From NCBI GenBank assembly GCA_964555935.1, contig CAZKUN010000135.1:1-24530 (forward strand): DNA of 24,530 bases, in the 5' to 3' direction. A model generated the notes under the pieces. The model was given only the letters and a program-made list of their open reading frames with translations, searched no databases and was not told where the DNA came from. The stretch comes from CAZKUN01 sp964555935 (GTDB lineage: Bacteria; Armatimonadota; Zipacnadia; Zipacnadales; VGFC01). Positions 23,533-24,530 of the stretch are shown here, piece by piece; the stretch's first letter is position 1; each line of letters starts with the position of its first letter. The position numbers and the translations under genes were made by a program.

Positions 23533-24418
23533 ATGCTGAGGGAGCGGGGCGCAGTGGCGGGCGGAATTCGGGACGGATGCAGCGGCGAAGGGCCTTGAGG
23601 TTTCGCATGTCCGCCTCGACGCTTGCCTCGGGTGTCTCCATCACCATCGGCAGGTGGCGCAGGGCGGGGTGATTCACAATCGCGCGGAAGCCGTCGAGCC
23701 CGATCTCGCCCTTCCCGATGTGCCAGTGGCGGTCGACCTTGGAGCCGCGTTCGGTGCGCGAATCGTTCACGTGCAGGAGCGCCAGCATCCCGAGGCCAAA
23801 GGCGTCATCAATCTCGTCGAGAGCGGCCTGAAGCCCGGCGGCGGAATCCCAGCCGTATCCGGCGGCGAAACTGTGGGCGGTGTCGATACACGCGGCGAGG
23901 CGATCAGGGCGTTTGGCGGCGCTGATGATGTCACCGATCTGCGTGTAGCTGCTGCCGATGCCGTTGCCCATGCCTGCTGAATTCTCAAGCAGGAGCTTCA
24001 CGGAATCCGGGGCATCCGCGACGGCGGCGTCGACACCCTTGGCGACGCGCTCGATGCACCAGTCGCGGGGCTTGTCGGAGTGTTTGCCGGGACTGCCCAG
24101 ATGGACCACGACCCCGCGGCATCCCAGTACGGCCGCGTGGCGAAGATCGCGGGCGAGGCGGCGAATGCTGCGCAGGTAGAGCGTCCGATCGGGCGACGCC
24201 AGGTTGATGAGGTAACAGGCGTGGACGAAGACGGGTTGGATGTCGTGGTCACGCGTGGCTGCGATCCAGCGCTGTGCGTCCGCGGCCTTGGGTCTGAGCG
24301 ATTTCCACTGCACGGGCGCGCCGATGAATATCTGCAGCGTCTCGCAACGCCGCTCAAGCGCGCGGGCGAGGGTCCTGTCCCAGCCGCCTTGGGTGGGCAC
24401 GTGAAATCCGATACGCAC
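23531..24418 (-). CDS. nfo: Endonuclease IV (AP endonuclease)
   Basis: The start is GTG 24418 with GGAG seven bases upstream. The 295-residue TIM-barrel protein cuts DNA 5' to abasic sites in base-excision repair, using three zinc ions. All nine expected metal ligands are present: H66, H106, E145, D179, H182, H216, D229, H231 and E261, in the motifs VFVHACYLINLASP, LLENSAGMGN, CIDTAHSFAAGY, HVNDSRTERGSKVDRHWHIG and METPE. Length is close to the usual 280-300. It has no signal peptide and acts on DNA in the cytoplasm. It converges with the transglycosylase gene, so it belongs to a different transcript; the 112 bases to the right edge show no clear promoter. Confidence 0.95.
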   Translation of the reverse strand: MRIGFHVPTQGGWDRTLARALERRCETLQIFIGAPVQWKSLRPKAADAQRWIAATRDHDIQPVFVHACYLINLASPDRTLYLRSIRRLARDLRHAAVLGCRGVVVHLGSPGKHSDKPRDWCIERVAKGVDAAVADAPDSVKLLLENSAGMGNGIGSSYTQIGDIISAAKRPDRLAACIDTAHSFAAGYGWDSAAGLQAALDEIDDAFGLGMLALLHVNDSRTERGSKVDRHWHIGKGEIGLDGFRAIVNHPALRHLPMVMETPEASVEADMRNLKALRRCIRPEFRPPLRPAPSA

Positions 24419-24530
24419 GTTGAAACTCCTGAGACGGGGCGCGTGTTGGTCCCCGTGGATGGCGATTGAACCGTATGCTAAAACACCGGCGGCTCGCGGG
24501 CGGTTCGCGGGCCTGGTGGGAGACGAGTGC

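Noticed and set aside
24419..24530. Promoter or small gene at the right edge
   Set aside because: No box pair with acceptable spacing and no convincing ORF could be found on either strand.

Overview
This GC-rich stretch of bacterial chromosome carries about 18 protein genes, one tRNA, a RAYT-type transposase bracketed by REP-like palindromes, and a 10-N assembly gap. No single marker fixes the taxon. The mix points to an uncultivated Armatimonadota-like or Planctomycetota-like bacterium: a DUF6785/DUF6784 membrane protein, a DUF4838 protein, a PQQ-like propeller with the exported WPQWLGP signature, a Gfo/Idh/MocA oxidoreductase, a secreted FAD oxidoreductase with S-layer-homology repeats, and frequent TTG/GTG starts. 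The SLH repeats make me lean to Armatimonadota, but this is inference. Two apparent one-base shifts in C-runs and the N gap suggest a draft metagenome assembly.

Layout. Positions 1-690 hold the 3' end of a gene made of repeated small beta-rich domains, apparently split by a shift in a C6 run. Positions 855-6263 (+) form a tight four-gene run: MFS permease, secreted two-lectin-domain/TPR protein, secreted FAD oxidoreductase with SLH repeats, and a YprB-like nuclease. Two tandem hairpins lie at the convergent junction with a minus-strand run (10630 to 6350): acyl-CoA synthetase, active M16 peptidase, inactive M16 partner. Diverging from the synthetase is a plus-strand run (10789-13945): a DUF6785 membrane protein and two exported GyrI-like paralogues, closed by a hairpin terminator.

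Positions 14011-21334 are all on the minus strand and read like a secreted carbohydrate/ester-processing region: Gfo/Idh/MocA oxidoreductase, then the RAYT with REP arrays, then a PQQ-like propeller protein, a DUF4838 protein (broken by the gap) and an unusual fusion of a CE1-type esterase with a 5'-nucleotidase C-terminal domain. A textbook sigma-70 promoter drives tRNA-Glu(CTC) at 21496, followed by a hairpin. Next come a frameshifted macro-domain protein, a secreted lytic transglycosylase, a strong convergent terminator, and endonuclease IV on the minus strand.

Taken together, most genes concern the cell exterior: export, surface anchoring, glycan or ester handling and wall turnover, with two DNA-metabolism genes. 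I see no phage, conjugation, CRISPR or classical defence module. The most distinctive items are the RAYT/REP unit, the esterase-nucleotidase fusion, the paired exported GyrI-like proteins and the SLH-bearing FAD oxidoreductase.
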